Shown here piece after piece: positions 53,666-64,000 of a stretch of DNA of 64,000 nt. The notes beneath the pieces were generated by a model. That model was given only the letters and a program-made list of their open reading frames with translations, searched no databases and had not been told where the DNA came from. The DNA is from Nocardioides sp. Root122 (GTDB lineage: Bacteria; Actinomycetota; Actinomycetes; Propionibacteriales; Nocardioidaceae). Positions within the stretch are counted from its first letter, which is position 1; every line of letters begins with the position of its first letter. The translations under genes were made by a program, and so were the position numbers. Where the stretch lies: contig NZ_LMDE01000010.1 of the NCBI RefSeq assembly GCF_001425025.1, forward strand, positions 702,212-766,211. Reading direction: 5' to 3'.

Positions 53666-56600
53666 TCAGCCGGACCAGGTGCGCCGCAGCCGGTCGACGA
53701 GCGCAGCGGCATCCGGCACCAGGTCCGGACCGGGACGGGCGGCCAGCTCCGCGGCGAGCTGGTCGACCCGCCCCGGCAGCGCGTCGTCGGCCATCGCCCG
53801 CATGGCGTCCCACGCCATGACGGGGATGCTCCGGTTGTAGGCCCAGCGGTGTGCCAGCGCCAGCAGCCGGGCGCCGTCCTCGTGCTGCTCGGCCCGCCCG
53901 AAGCGCAGCACCCACGACGCCAGCGCCACGAGCAGCACGCCGTTGAGGGGCAGGTCGGTGAACCACAGCCTCCCCTCCGACACGCCGAGCCGAGGGCCCA
54001 GGACGGTGTCGCGCAGCTCGTCGGCCCGCGCGTCGACGTCGGCGGTGCCGTGGCGGGCCCGGCTGACCAGCGCGGCCGACGCGGCGATGGCGAGCCACGG
54101 CGAGGCGCCCATGCTGCCGTCCGAGTCCAGGACCAGGTCGACGACCGCGTCGTAGCGTCGCAACCCCTCCTCGTGCTCCCCGCGCGCCAACGCCAGCTCC
54201 GCGTGGGCGGTCTGCCACGTCAGCCGGGCGCCCATCTGCGCGGTCTCGCCGTCGGGCGGGCCGAAACCCTCGAGCAGGGCCGCGGCCGCGTCGACGTCGC
54301 CGTCGAGCAGCGGCGCGATGGCGGTCGCGACCTGCAGGCTGTACGCGTCGGTCTCGGCGTGCACACGTGTCAGCAGCGGCCAGGCGATCTCGGCGTGTCG
54401 AGCGGCTCGGTGGTGGTCGCCGTTCGCGATCGCGAGCTGGCTGAGCTCGGCGTGCAACGAGGCGTGGAGGTAGGGCGGCAGCGGCCCGCCCAGGGCGTCC
54501 TCCGCATAGCCGCGCGCGGCGTCGATGTCACCGGCGTTCTCGGACACGATGGACGCCCACAGCAGCAGCGCGGCCGCCATCGCCGGTCGCGACTGCAGGG
54601 CCGCCACAGAGGCCAGCCGTTCGGACGTCGGGCCGTCGGCGACGTAGACGCTGTGCGCGATCAGGCCCCACGTCCCGACGGGCGTGTCGCCCTGCGTGAG
54701 CACGTCGCGCAGCCCGGCGAGGTCCACGCCCGGCATCCAGCTCAGGTGGATCATCAGCACCCCGGCGGCGTCCTGAGCAGCCGTCCGGACGTCGGCGGGC
54801 ACGTCCCACCCGGTGAGCAGCTCGGCCGCCGCGTCGCAGACCGCGAAGATGCGCGGCTGGTCGCCAGTGATGGTCCACAGGCTGCCCAGCAGCGCCACCA
54901 GGTGTGCCACCAGCGCCCGGTCCCCCACGGAGAGGGCGTGACGGAGCACGTCGGTGAGGTTGTTCTGCTCGCGGACCAGGAGGTCGACGGTCGACACCTG
55001 GTCGTCGTCCAGGACCAGGTCGGCGCAGCGTTCGGCGAGGTCCTGCGCCCAGCGGCGCTGGGCGTCGGCTGCCGCGTCCTGCTCACCGGCGCGGGACAGC
55101 TGCGTGGCGGCGAACTCACGGATCGTCTCCAGCGCACGGAAGCGGGCCGTGCCGCCGTCCTCACCGATGACGAGCAGCGACTGCTCGACGAGGACGTCGA
55201 CGAGGTCGGAGCCGTCCGGGCCCAGGACCGCCACCGCGGTGGCCCGGTCGAAGCCGTCCTGGAACACCGACAGCCAGGCCAGCGCGCGCTGCTCGTCGGC
55301 GGCCAGGAGGTCCCAGGACCACCCGATCACGGCCTCGAGGGTGCGGTGCCGGTCCGGCTTGCTGCGGTCGCGGCTGCGCAGCGTGGCGAATCGGTCGTCG
55401 AGGGCAGCGGAGACCTCGGCCACCGTCATCGTGCGCACCCGCGCCGCCGCGAGCTCGACGGCCAGCGGCAGCCCGTCGAGCCGCTCGACCACAGCGCGCA
55501 CCGCGGCGGGCTCCAGCACCGCGTCCGGACGCGTCGCCGACGCCTGCCGCACGAACAGCTGCTCGGCGTCTCCGGTCGAGAGCTGGCTCAGCGGCACCGC
55601 ACGCTCGGCCGCCAGTCGCAGCGGGGCCCGGCTGGTCGCCAGCACCTGCAGGTCACGCGTCGTCGCCAGCAGGAACGCCACGAGCGCGGCCACGGGCTCC
55701 AGCACGTGCTCGCAGTTGTCGAGCACGAGCAACGTCGGCCCCGCGTCGAGCTCCTGCGCCAGACGGCCGCGCACGTCGGCCTGCTGGGCCGCGGTGAGGC
55801 TGAGCCGGGACGTCACGGAGCCGCGCACGCCGAGGGCCGCACCGACGGCGACGACCACGTCGTCGCCGGCGCCGACCCCGACGAGCTCGACCACGTGGAC
55901 GCGCGGCTGCCTCGACTCGCGGGCGATGACCTGCGCGATGCTCGTCTTGCCGATGCCACCCGGGCCCAGCACGGTGACCAGGCGGGCCGCGGCCAGCGCG
56001 GCGCGCAGCCGGGCGAGGTCCTCCTGGCGCCCGAGCAGCCCGGCCCCGTCGTAGCGCAGGCCGCTGCGCACCGGGTCGTCGGCCGCCAGCAGCTCGCCGT
56101 GCAGCCGCTGCAGGGCGGGGTCGGGATCGATGCCGAGCCGGTCGGCCAGGTCGGCACGGTAGGACTCGTAGCGGGCCAGCGCCGTCGCCGGGCCGGCGGT
56201 GGCAGCCTCGGCGCGCAGCAGGGCATCGAGCACATCAGTGTCGTCGCGGCGCCGCTCGTGGGCGGCGAGCAGTCCGTCGCGGGCCTCCGCGTGCCGGCCC
56301 AGGCGCGCCGCGGCGAGGGCGGCCACCTCCTGCGCCGTCGTACGTCGTGCCACGGCGCCGCGCCGCAGCGCCGCCACCGGCTCGGCCCCCGCCGCCGGAT
56401 CGACGGCCACTTCGGCCGCGGCGGAGGCGAGCCGGAAGGCCTCGGTCGCATCACCCGCGACCAGGGCCGTGCGGGCCCCGGCGAGCGCGGCGGCCTGTGC
56501 CCGGACGTCGACCTCCTCGTCGGTGAGACCGAGCCGGTAGCCGCCCTCGACCCGGTCGATGGCGCGCGCCAGCGTGGCCGCGCGGGTGCGGGAGACCAGC

Positions 56601-56779
56601 ACCTGGAGGGCCTTGGCCGGGTGCACCGGCGTTGCGTCCGGCCAGATCTCCTCGACGAGCCGGGCGTCGGAGACGCCCGCGTGCTCCGCGGCCAGGACCG
56701 CCAGCAGGGCACCGACCCGCTCACCGGGGAGCGGGGTGCCCTCCCAGGACACCCCGTCCAAGAGGCGGAGGCGGATCAC
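53666..56779 (-). CDS. AfsR/BTAD-type NTPase transcriptional regulator
   Basis: A 1037-residue regulator. It has an OmpR-like winged helix (residues 1-95, 'VSDARLVEEIWPDATPVHPA') and a BTAD helical domain (about 95-230, 'LARYESYRADLADRLGIDPD'). An NB-ARC-type NTPase follows with P-loop 'TVLGPGGIGKTSIAQVIARE' (about 265-285), Walker B 'PTLLVLDNCEHVLEP' and 'LEVIGWSWDLL'-like segments, then a long helical C-terminal region (about 600-1037). It converges with the drrAB-like genes (2-base gap) and probably responds to a ligand to control a secondary-metabolite or export function. xerD lies 7 bases upstream of its start. Confidence 0.9.
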   Translation of the reverse strand: MIRLRLLDGVSWEGTPLPGERVGALLAVLAAEHAGVSDARLVEEIWPDATPVHPAKALQVLVSRTRAATLARAIDRVEGGYRLGLTDEEVDVRAQAAALAGARTALVAGDATEAFRLASAAAEVAVDPAAGAEPVAALRRGAVARRTTAQEVAALAAARLGRHAEARDGLLAAHERRRDDTDVLDALLRAEAATAGPATALARYESYRADLADRLGIDPDPALQRLHGELLAADDPVRSGLRYDGAGLLGRQEDLARLRAALAAARLVTVLGPGGIGKTSIAQVIARESRQPRVHVVELVGVGAGDDVVVAVGAALGVRGSVTSRLSLTAAQQADVRGRLAQELDAGPTLLVLDNCEHVLEPVAALVAFLLATTRDLQVLATSRAPLRLAAERAVPLSQLSTGDAEQLFVRQASATRPDAVLEPAAVRAVVERLDGLPLAVELAAARVRTMTVAEVSAALDDRFATLRSRDRSKPDRHRTLEAVIGWSWDLLAADEQRALAWLSVFQDGFDRATAVAVLGPDGSDLVDVLVEQSLLVIGEDGGTARFRALETIREFAATQLSRAGEQDAAADAQRRWAQDLAERCADLVLDDDQVSTVDLLVREQNNLTDVLRHALSVGDRALVAHLVALLGSLWTITGDQPRIFAVCDAAAELLTGWDVPADVRTAAQDAAGVLMIHLSWMPGVDLAGLRDVLTQGDTPVGTWGLIAHSVYVADGPTSERLASVAALQSRPAMAAALLLWASIVSENAGDIDAARGYAEDALGGPLPPYLHASLHAELSQLAIANGDHHRAARHAEIAWPLLTRVHAETDAYSLQVATAIAPLLDGDVDAAAALLEGFGPPDGETAQMGARLTWQTAHAELALARGEHEEGLRRYDAVVDLVLDSDGSMGASPWLAIAASAALVSRARHGTADVDARADELRDTVLGPRLGVSEGRLWFTDLPLNGVLLVALASWVLRFGRAEQHEDGARLLALAHRWAYNRSIPVMAWDAMRAMADDALPGRVDQLAAELAARPGPDLVPDAAALVDRLRRTWSG

Positions 56780-56786
56780 GGCGTGG

Positions 56787-57719
56787 TCACTCCCGGGCCC
56801 GCGGGTGGGCCGTGGCGAACACCTCGCGGAGGTTGTCGACGGTGACGAGGGTGTAGACCTGCGTGGTCGTGACCGAGGCGTGACCGAGCAGCTCCTGCAC
56901 CACGCGGACGTCTGCGCCGCCGTCGAGGAGGTGGGTGGCGAAGGAGTGCCGCAGCGTGTGCGGGGACACCGAGGCCGTGACCCCGGCGCGCTCCGACGCC
57001 TTCACCAGGACCGCCCAGGCGCTCTGCCGGGACAGCCGGCCACCGCGGGAGTTGAGGAACATCGCCGGACCACCGCGGCCGGTGCCGACGAGCTCGGGGC
57101 GTGCGCGGGTGAGGTAGGCACCGACGGCCTCGCGGGCGTAGGTGCCCACCGGCACCAGCCGCTCCTTGCCACCCTTGCCCCGCAGCAGGACGGTGCCGTC
57201 GACACTGTCGAGGTCGTCGACGTCGAGCCCGACCGCCTCGGAGATGCGGGCACCCGTGCCGTAGAGCAGCTCGAGGAGGGCTCGGTCGCGCAGCGCCAGG
57301 ACGGTGGCCGGTGCACCGGCCGCCTCGAGGATCGCCTCCACGTCGGAGAGCGGCAGCGCCTTCGGCAGCCGCTTCGCCGGTGTGGGTGGCTTCACCGCCG
57401 CGGCCGGGTCGGCCGTGGCCAGCCCGTCGGCCACCGCGAACTTGTGGAAGCCGCGCACCGCGACCACCGTGCGCGCCGCCGAGGTCGCGCTCAGCGGCGG
57501 ATGGCCGTCGCTGCCCTCGCGCAGGTCGACGAGGAACGCGGCCACCGTCGCCTCGGTGACCGCGTCCAGGTCCTCGATCCCCTGGGTCGCCAGGAACTCG
57601 TCGTAGCGCCCCAGGTCACGCGTGTAGGAGCTCAGCGTGTTGACCGCCAGCCCGCGCTCGACCGCGAGGTGGTCGAGATAGGTGCGCACGGCACGGCGCA
57701 GCGTCACACCAGAGCTCAC
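56787..57719 (-). CDS. xerD: Site-specific tyrosine recombinase XerD
   Basis: A 310-residue recombinase that resolves chromosome dimers at dif. N-terminal SAM-like domain '[20 protein letters not shown]'. Catalytic residues are present: Arg in '[20 protein letters not shown]', Lys in '[13 protein letters not shown]', His/Arg in '[20 protein letters not shown]', the LGH of '[19 protein letters not shown]' and the Tyr within 'QVYTLV'. GTG 57719 overlaps the ald stop by 4 bases. Its position between ald and further genes matches the conserved pyrG-NUDIX-xerD cluster. Confidence 0.94.
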   Translation of the reverse strand: MSSGVTLRRAVRTYLDHLAVERGLAVNTLSSYTRDLGRYDEFLATQGIEDLDAVTEATVAAFLVDLREGSDGHPPLSATSAARTVVAVRGFHKFAVADGLATADPAAAVKPPTPAKRLPKALPLSDVEAILEAAGAPATVLALRDRALLELLYGTGARISEAVGLDVDDLDSVDGTVLLRGKGGKERLVPVGTYAREAVGAYLTRARPELVGTGRGGPAMFLNSRGGRLSRQSAWAVLVKASERAGVTASVSPHTLRHSFATHLLDGGADVRVVQELLGHASVTTTQVYTLVTVDNLREVFATAHPRARE

Positions 57720-58831
57720 CCCAGAACGGTATCGAGTCCCACCGACTCGATGCCGACGGCGACACCCACCGGGTCGTTGGTGAGCTGGCCGGCGTGGGTG
57801 TTCAGGCCGAGCGCGAGGCTCCGGTCGTCGCGCAGTGCCTGCTCCCAGCCCTTGTCGGCCAGCGCGACGGCGTAGGGCAGCGTCGCGTTGGTGAGGGCGT
57901 ACGTCGAGGTGTTGGGCACCGCGCCGGGCATGTTGGCCACGCAGTAGAAGACCGAGTCGTGCACCGCGTAGGTCGGGTCGTCGTGGGTGGTGGCGTGCGA
58001 GTCCTCGAAGCAGCCGCCCTGGTCGATGGCGATGTCGACGAGCACCGAGCCGGGCTTCATCCGCGAGACGAGGTCGTTGCTGACGAGCTTGGGCGCGGCC
58101 GCGCCGGGGATCAGCACGGCGCCGATCACCATGTCGGCCTCCATCACCTGCTGCTCGATCGCGAGCTTGGACGAGGCGAGCCCGTGGACCCGGTTGTTGT
58201 AGCGCCAGAACGACATCCGCAGCTTGTCGAGGTCGGTGTCGAGCAGCGTCACGTCGGCGCCCATGCCCAGCGCGATGTTGGCGGCGTTCTGGCCCGAGAC
58301 GCCGGCGCCGATGATGACGACCTTGGCGTTGGCGACACCGCCGACACCGCCCATCAGCACACCGCGGCCACCGTTGGCCTTCATCAGGGAGTACGCCCCG
58401 ACCTGGGGCGCGAGGCAGCCCGCCACCTCGGACATCGGGTAGAGCAGCGGCAGCCCGCCGGAGGGCAGCTGCACGGTCTCGTAGGCGATGCCGGTGACCT
58501 TGCGCTTCATCAGCTCCTCGGTGAGGGGCTTGTCGGCGGCGAGGTGGAGGTAGGTGAAGAGGGTCTGGCCCTCGCGCATCCGGCCGTACTCCTCCGCGAC
58601 CGGCTCCTTGACCTTGAGGATCATGTCGGCGGTGCCCCACACGTCGTCGGCCGTGTCGAGCATGGTGGCGCCCGCGGCGACGTACTCGTCGTCGGGGATC
58701 AGCGAGCCCTCGCCGGCGGTCTTCTGCACGTAGACCTCGTGGCCGTGCTGGACCAGCTCGTGCACACCGATGGGGGTCAGGGCCACGCGGTACTCGCGGT
58801 TCTTGACTTCCTTGGGTACGCCGACCTTCAT
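57716..58831 (-). CDS. ald: Alanine dehydrogenase
   Basis: A 371-residue NAD-dependent L-alanine dehydrogenase. '[20 protein letters not shown]' at the N-terminus, '[16 protein letters not shown]' with the substrate His, Rossmann '[20 protein letters not shown]' (about residue 170), '[15 protein letters not shown]' and '[20 protein letters not shown]'. It interconverts alanine and pyruvate plus ammonia and supports redox balance under low oxygen. AGGAG lies upstream of the ATG. First of a coupled pair with xerD. Confidence 0.96.
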   Translation of the reverse strand: MKVGVPKEVKNREYRVALTPIGVHELVQHGHEVYVQKTAGEGSLIPDDEYVAAGATMLDTADDVWGTADMILKVKEPVAEEYGRMREGQTLFTYLHLAADKPLTEELMKRKVTGIAYETVQLPSGGLPLLYPMSEVAGCLAPQVGAYSLMKANGGRGVLMGGVGGVANAKVVIIGAGVSGQNAANIALGMGADVTLLDTDLDKLRMSFWRYNNRVHGLASSKLAIEQQVMEADMVIGAVLIPGAAAPKLVSNDLVSRMKPGSVLVDIAIDQGGCFEDSHATTHDDPTYAVHDSVFYCVANMPGAVPNTSTYALTNATLPYAVALADKGWEQALRDDRSLALGLNTHAGQLTNDPVGVAVGIESVGLDTVLG

Positions 58832-58852
58832 GCCTTGCTCCTCGGGGATCGG

Positions 58853-58877
58853 GGCGGGCACCACGGTGTGGCCCGCC
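58853..58877. terminator. Possible terminator between the NUDIX gene and ald
   Basis: GGCGGGC (58853-58859) and GCCCGCC (58871-58877) form a 7-bp stem with an 11-base loop, downstream of the NUDIX stop on the minus strand. It could also affect the ald leader. Confidence 0.35.
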
Positions 58878-58909
58878 TCACAGCGGGACGACACTACTCC
58901 CGGGCGGGG

Positions 58910-59542
58910 TCATCCGGCGTCCAGGGTGCCCCGGCTCCTCAGCACGGCGTACGCCAGCACCGCCTGCACGAGCGGGCCCTGCCGCACCCGGCCGTCGAGC
59001 ACCGCCTCGAGCAGGTCGTCGTAGGGCACCCAGAAGCGCTCCATCTCGGCCTCCTCGTGACGCATCTCGAAGTCGCCGCGCGGCGCGTGCGTGAGGTCGC
59101 GCGCGAGGAAGATCTCGTGCACCTCGTCGGTGATGCCGGCGCTGGAGTAGGTGCTCAGCAGCAGCCGCCAGTCGGCCGCGTCGAGCTCCACCTCCTCACG
59201 CAGCTCGCGCTTCGCCGTCTCGACGGCCGGCTCGTCACCGGCGTCGCGGAGCCCGGCCGGCAGCTCGACGAACTCGTGGCCGCTGGTGTGGCGGTACTGC
59301 CGCAGGCACATCACCCGCTCCTCGGCGTCGACGGCCAGCACGATGACCGCGCCGGGGTGCTCGAGGCTGATCCGGCTGAACCGCTCGTCGTGCCCGGGGC
59401 GGGTGATCGTGTCCTCGCGCAGGGCCACCACCCAGTCGTCGCGGTGCAGGTCGCGGCTGTCCACCACCGGCCAGGACATCGGCCGGTCGGCGAGCGGATG
59501 CACGGGAGGTTCTGCTGCGTCGGGGCGTGGCGGGTGTGACAT
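58910..59542 (-). CDS. NUDIX hydrolase, ADP-ribose pyrophosphatase type
   Basis: A 210-residue NUDIX enzyme. The NUDIX box is within 'AGLRDAGDEPAVETAKRELR' followed by 'EEVEL', preceded by 'CLRQYRHTSGHEFVELPAG', the ADP-ribose pyrophosphatase pattern. It would hydrolyse ADP-ribose to AMP and ribose 5-phosphate. ATG 59542 is chosen because sequence upstream in frame is unlike the family. Its placement between pyrG and xerD matches Rv1700-like ADP-ribose pyrophosphatases. It is divergent from pepN, 46 bases apart. Confidence 0.92.
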   Translation of the reverse strand: MSHPPRPDAAEPPVHPLADRPMSWPVVDSRDLHRDDWVVALREDTITRPGHDERFSRISLEHPGAVIVLAVDAEERVMCLRQYRHTSGHEFVELPAGLRDAGDEPAVETAKRELREEVELDAADWRLLLSTYSSAGITDEVHEIFLARDLTHAPRGDFEMRHEEAEMERFWVPYDDLLEAVLDGRVRQGPLVQAVLAYAVLRSRGTLDAG

Positions 59543-59588
59543 GCCCCGCACGCTAGCGCGGATGGACAGGGTGAGTACGGTCACCCGT

Positions 59589-62036
59589 ATGACGTTGTCG
59601 ACCCTCACCAGGCACGAAGCAGCCACCCGTTCCGCCCTCCTCGAGGTGCAGCGCTACGACATCGCGGTCGACATGACCGGGCTGCTCGAGGGCGAGGTCT
59701 GGTCCTCGGTCAGCAACATCACCTTCACCTGCTCCGAGCCCGGTGCCACCACCTTCGTCGACGTGGCGATGGACGTCGCCCGCGCCACGCTCAACGGCGA
59801 GGAGGTGGACGTGTCGGCGGCCGCCGACGGTCGCCTGCCGCTGCCCCCGCTGGCCGAGGTGAACGTGCTCGTCGTCGAGGCGAGCACCGACAACACCGAC
59901 AGCGGCGAGGGCATCCTGCGCACGGTCGACCCGACCGACAAGCTCGTCTACGTCTGGACCAGCCTCGAGCCCGACGAGGCGCGCCGGGTGTGGGCCTGCT
60001 TCGACCAGCCCGACCTCAAGGCCCCGCACCGATTCACCGTGACCGCTCCCTCGTCGTGGCTGGTGACCTCCAACGGCGCGCCGGAGTCGGTCGAGGACGC
60101 CGGGGCCGCCGACGCACGCGTGTGGACCTTCCCCGACACCCCCCGCCTCTCGACGTACGTCGTCGTGGTCAACGCCGGCCCGTTCCACGAGGTGCGGCGC
60201 CAGCACGACGGCTACGACCTCGGCTTCTACTGCCGCCAGTCCCTGGTGTCGGTCATGGAGCGCGACCTCGACGAGCTGGTCACCCTCACCCGGCAGGGCC
60301 TGGCCTTCTTCGGTGAGCGGTTCGCCTTCCCCTTCCCACAGGAGCGCTACGACCAGGTCTTCGTGCCCAACCTCGGCGGCGCGATGGAGAACTGGGGCTG
60401 CGTGACCTACGGCGACGGGCAGCTCTTCCGCACCCCGCCGACCCACGCCCAGCGCGGCGTGCGCGCCGAGTTCATCCTCCACGAGATGGCGCACATGTGG
60501 TTCGGTGACCTGGTCACGATGCAGTGGTGGGACGACCTGTGGCTCAACGAGGCGTTCGCCTCCTGGGCGGCCAACTGGGGCATGGCCGGCGCGACCGAGT
60601 TCACCGACCAGTGGGCCACCTTCCTCGCCGCCGCCAAGCGCACCGCCTACGAGATGGACATGAGCCCGGCCCGGCACCCCATCCGCGGCGACGTCCCCGA
60701 CGTCTCGGCCGCCATGTCGAACTTCGACGCGATCACCTACGTCAAGGGCCAGAGCGTCCTGCACCAGCTGGTCGCCTACATCGGCGAGGACGCGTTCGTG
60801 GAGGGCCTGCGCGACTACTTCAGCCGCTACGCCTTCTCCAACACCCGCCTCGACGACCTGATGGACTGCTACGCCCGGGCCTCGGGCCGTGACCTGTCGG
60901 CCTGGACCAAGGCCTGGCTCGACGAGGCCGGCACCGACGTCATCTCGCTGGTCGGCGACGAGCTGGTCGTCGAGACCACCGACGACCAGGAGCCCCGGCC
61001 GCACCGCCTCGACATCGCGGTCTTCGACACCTCCGGCGACGACCTGGTTCCGGTCGGCCGGTCCTCCCACGAGGTGGCCGGGCAGCGGACCACCATCGAG
61101 CTCCCCGCGGGCGACCTGCGGCTGGTCAACGCCGGCGACTACACCTTCGCGGCGGTGAAGCCCGACGCGACCTCGCTGGAGCAGATGCTGCAGCGCGTGC
61201 AGCAGCTCACCGATCCCCTCGACCGCGCCCTCGTGGCGGCGACCGCCGGACAGCTGCTCCTGCTCGGCGACGTCGCCCCGCGCGAGGTCTCCGCAGCGCT
61301 GACCCGCGCCCTGACCACCGAGACCAGCCCTGCGCTGATCGAGCCCTTCCTCGGCCAGGCGCTCCAGGTCGCCGACCGCTGGGCACCGGCCGCGGAGTCC
61401 CCCGGTCTGCTCCGTGCCCTGGCCGACGCCGCCGTCGGGCTCGTCGAGCTCCCCGACGCCCGGCAGGCCGCCCTGCGCACGCTGGCCGCGTCGGCCTCGA
61501 CCGATGCCCACTGGGCCGTGCTGGAGGAGGCCGCCGGGCAGGCCACCGACCTCGACCTGGCGTGGCGCATCGCCGTACGCCGCTCGGAGCTCGGCGACTA
61601 CGACGGGGCGAAGGTCCGCTCCCTGCTCGAGTCCGACCCCGACCCCGATGCCGGGATGCGCCGCCTCGCCGTGCTCGCCGCCCGCCCGGACGTGGAGGCC
61701 AAGGAGGAGGTCTGGCGCGCATTCTTCGTCGACTACGCCGTGCCCGCGAGCCGCGAGACGCTGATGCTCGGCTCGACGTTCTGGCGTCCCGGGCAGGCCG
61801 AGCTCCTCGCGCCGTTCACCCACCGCTACCTCGACGAGCTGCACACGCTCAAGGGCGGCCTGCTCAACCAGGGACTCACCATCCGCGCGATGTTCCCCTT
61901 GGGCGCCGGCGACGCGGCGTTCCTCGCCGCGGCGGAGAAGGCTGCCGACGACGAGACCCTGATGGCCTACGCCCGCAACCAGCTGCGCTCGAACTCGTTC
62001 GTGCTGGGCCGGATCCTCCAGGCCCGCCAGCTCTGA
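59589..62036 (+). CDS. pepN: Aminopeptidase N (M1 metallopeptidase)
   Basis: An 815-residue M1 aminopeptidase. The exopeptidase motif 'NLGGAMENWGCVTYGDGQ' (GAMEN) precedes the zinc site 'ILHEMAHMWFGDLVTMQWWD' and 'WLNEAFASWAA' (H-E-x2-H-x18-E). Catalytic Tyr region is 'NFDAITYVKGQSVLHQL'. The C-terminal ERAP1-like helical domain fills residues 530-815. It removes N-terminal residues from peptides in the cytosol; there is no signal peptide. ATG 59589 follows a GGTGAGTACGGTCACC inverted repeat. Converges with pyrG across strong hairpins. Confidence 0.96.
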   Translation: MTLSTLTRHEAATRSALLEVQRYDIAVDMTGLLEGEVWSSVSNITFTCSEPGATTFVDVAMDVARATLNGEEVDVSAAADGRLPLPPLAEVNVLVVEASTDNTDSGEGILRTVDPTDKLVYVWTSLEPDEARRVWACFDQPDLKAPHRFTVTAPSSWLVTSNGAPESVEDAGAADARVWTFPDTPRLSTYVVVVNAGPFHEVRRQHDGYDLGFYCRQSLVSVMERDLDELVTLTRQGLAFFGERFAFPFPQERYDQVFVPNLGGAMENWGCVTYGDGQLFRTPPTHAQRGVRAEFILHEMAHMWFGDLVTMQWWDDLWLNEAFASWAANWGMAGATEFTDQWATFLAAAKRTAYEMDMSPARHPIRGDVPDVSAAMSNFDAITYVKGQSVLHQLVAYIGEDAFVEGLRDYFSRYAFSNTRLDDLMDCYARASGRDLSAWTKAWLDEAGTDVISLVGDELVVETTDDQEPRPHRLDIAVFDTSGDDLVPVGRSSHEVAGQRTTIELPAGDLRLVNAGDYTFAAVKPDATSLEQMLQRVQQLTDPLDRALVAATAGQLLLLGDVAPREVSAALTRALTTETSPALIEPFLGQALQVADRWAPAAESPGLLRALADAAVGLVELPDARQAALRTLAASASTDAHWAVLEEAAGQATDLDLAWRIAVRRSELGDYDGAKVRSLLESDPDPDAGMRRLAVLAARPDVEAKEEVWRAFFVDYAVPASRETLMLGSTFWRPGQAELLAPFTHRYLDELHTLKGGLLNQGLTIRAMFPLGAGDAAFLAAAEKAADDETLMAYARNQLRSNSFVLGRILQARQL

Positions 62037-62067
62037 CCCGCCGCCACCGCGGCGCCCCCTGCCTCAT

Positions 62068-62101
62068 TTCAGCGATCCCCGGCTGACCGGGGATCGCTGA
62101 A
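62068..62101. terminator. Bidirectional terminator between pepN and pyrG
   Basis: Perfect 15-bp stem (62068-62082 with 62087-62101), loop CTGA, no U tract. It is 31 bases after the pepN stop. Its right arm shares the last 8 bases with the adjacent palindrome. Confidence 0.85.
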
Positions 62102-62137
62102 CATGTCAGGCCGTGCACGGCCTGACATGTTCAGCGA
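62094..62137. repeat. 44-bp perfect palindrome
   Basis: 62094-62115 is the exact reverse complement of 62116-62137, so the whole 44 bases read the same on both strands. It begins TCGCTGAACATGTCAGGCCG and ends with its complement. It lies 27 bases beyond the pyrG stop and overlaps the 62068-62101 hairpin, so the two structures cannot both form fully. Confidence 0.95.
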
Positions 62138-62164
62138 GAGCCTGACAAGTGGGCCCTCCGGGGC

Positions 62165-64000
<1,836 letters not shown>

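Noticed and set aside
53117..56845. 1242-codon plus-strand frame opposite the AfsR-like regulator
   Set aside because: Antisense shadow with Arg/Gly/Gln-rich composition; it also overlaps the end of the DrrB-type permease in a wrong frame.

Overview
The window is high-GC actinobacterial DNA, most like the Nocardioidaceae (inferred from GC content, GTG starts, dense 4-nt GTGA/ATGA gene overlaps, and the order pyrG, NUDIX, ald, xerD, parA, scpA, scpB, rluB, aroH, tyrA, cmk, plsC, der, tRNA-Pro). No rRNA, CRISPR array or complete IS element was seen. The genus is not proven.

Left part (1-9.3 kb): a VOC protein, a DUF2383 four-helix protein, a UvrA paralogue, and a three-gene operon encoding the DUF3375, DUF4194 and SMC-like ATPase subunits of a Wadjet/MksBEF complex. 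The fourth gene, the JetD nuclease, is absent and the UvrA paralogue sits where it would be expected.

Middle part (9.3-36.0 kb): an accessory region ending at a tRNA-Pro(GGG) gene with an integrase C-terminal remnant next to it. It holds stress and redox genes: SDR, GH15, ZIP transporter, two lipoproteins, HesB-like, DksA-like, FAD reductase, folE, DoxX-like, a second-copy-type ctaD, aceE, a three-gene ECF sigma/anti-sigma operon, a tandem UspA, a slipin and a PucR-type regulator. It also holds many decayed genes: a F420-type nitroreductase tail, a histidine kinase without its phosphoacceptor, a ZIP tail, a frameshifted DUF488, a dadA with internal deletion, a VOC fragment, and a ctaD broken by an exact 67-bp tandem duplication. 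No comparable damage was seen in the core part, so decay of an integrated element is the simplest reading, but local sequence error is possible.

Right part (36.0-64 kb): conserved chromosome, mostly on the minus strand. One block runs parA, a small candidate ribbon-helix-helix gene, scpA, scpB, rluB (chromosome segregation and rRNA modification). Another runs aroH, tyrA, cmk, plsC, der. A further block is pyrG, NUDIX, ald, xerD. Between them lie accessory modules: gluconate uptake (gntP-gntK), a DUF3516-type helicase, a DrrAB-like ABC exporter with a convergent AfsR-like regulator, and a VOC/AraC pair. A 15-bp-stem hairpin overlapping a 44-bp perfect palindrome separates convergent pepN and pyrG. 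The window ends inside an MctB-like gene.
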